Positions 6,107 to 6,301 of a stretch of 6,301 bases of DNA are shown here, one piece after another. Under the pieces are notes generated by a model. The model was not told the origin of the DNA and did no database searches. It saw nothing but the letters and a program-made list of their open reading frames with translations. The DNA is from an uncultured Oscillibacter sp. (GTDB lineage Bacteria; Bacillota; Clostridia; Oscillospirales; Oscillospiraceae): the NCBI GenBank assembly GCA_946494635.1, contig CAMMCS010000115.1, positions 1 through 6,301 on the forward strand, in the 5' to 3' direction. The position numbers and the translations under genes are program-made. Positions within the stretch are counted from its first letter, which is position 1; every line of letters starts with the position of its first letter.

Positions 6107-6117
6107 ATTGTATTGTA
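6107..6117 (-). promoter_or_regulatory. Candidate -10 boxes for the 71-residue gene
   Basis: Two overlapping TACAAT copies lie on the minus strand at 6112-6107 and 6117-6112, 42-52 nt upstream of the ATG. Neither has a convincing -35, so the assignment is tentative. Confidence 0.35.
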
Positions 6118-6301
6118 TGAGGAGACATGGCCTTCTGTATAGACTACAAAAGGTGGGGAATATGGGATGGATCACCCGGCGGCACAACGGGGTATGAAAA
6201 ATCAGATAATAGGCATTATGCATTTGCCGTCTGGGCAAAATCCTGACTGGAGACCTACAAGAAGCCATATGTCAAAGGCAATACGTACAGCGGTACCTAT
6301 T
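6118..6301. other. Right-edge stretch without a supported gene
   Basis: This AT-richer stretch holds no gene I can defend. A plus-strand frame opens at an ATG at 6194 and stays open to the edge (36 codons), but no ribosome binding site precedes it and its residues match nothing I know. A minus-strand frame covering part of it has a cysteine- and arginine-rich composition typical of chance frames. Confidence 0.5.

Noticed and set aside
6038..6268. A 76-codon minus-strand frame at the right edge.
   Set aside because: It overlaps the start of the 71-residue gene, lacks a ribosome binding site and has chance-like composition.
1..6301. CRISPR arrays, tRNA or rRNA genes, and complete insertion sequences.
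   Set aside because: No regularly spaced repeats, cloverleaf pattern, transposase or terminal inverted repeats were seen on either strand.

Overview
The window looks like a GC-rich Firmicute chromosome, most likely a gut-type clostridial relative (Oscillospiraceae-like); this is inferred from style, not from a database match. Supporting signs are strong GGAGG-type ribosome binding sites before nearly every start, sigma-A-like -35/-10 boxes, a PucR/CdaR-type regulator and compact rho-independent hairpins. The left 800 bases or so and the last 180 bases are visibly more AT-rich than the middle, so the middle may be a unit sitting between accessory or remnant DNA.

Left edge: the 5' part of a Schlafen-type AlbA_2 domain gene runs leftwards out of the window. 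Its promoter is a perfect consensus (TTGACA-N17-TATAAT) with a 16-bp palindrome filling the spacer and a 14/16 copy three helical turns upstream. Bases 438-821 hold only a weak open frame that may be a gene remnant.

Centre: a leftward three-gene operon runs from about 3906 to 822. In order of transcription it encodes a 400-residue cysteine-rich protein of unknown function, a GcvT-like tetrahydrofolate-dependent methyl/aminomethyltransferase paralogue, and a classical short-chain dehydrogenase. Gaps are 18 and 12 nt, each filled by a ribosome binding site, and a 17-bp perfect hairpin follows the last stop. A PucR/CdaR-type regulator diverges from it (4234-5790). The operon promoter has a perfect -10, no good -35, and a long imperfect inverted repeat just upstream, the layout of an activator-dependent promoter. 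No glycine-cleavage P, H or L gene is present. My best inference is a substrate-inducible catabolic module in which the GcvT-like enzyme moves a one-carbon unit to tetrahydrofolate, the dehydrogenase acts on a hydroxyl or carbonyl of the substrate or product, and the 400-residue protein supplies the unknown step. The substrate cannot be read from the sequence.

Right edge: the regulator ends in a strong terminator facing a small convergent gene for a 71-residue helical protein of unknown function. The last 180 bases show no gene I can support.
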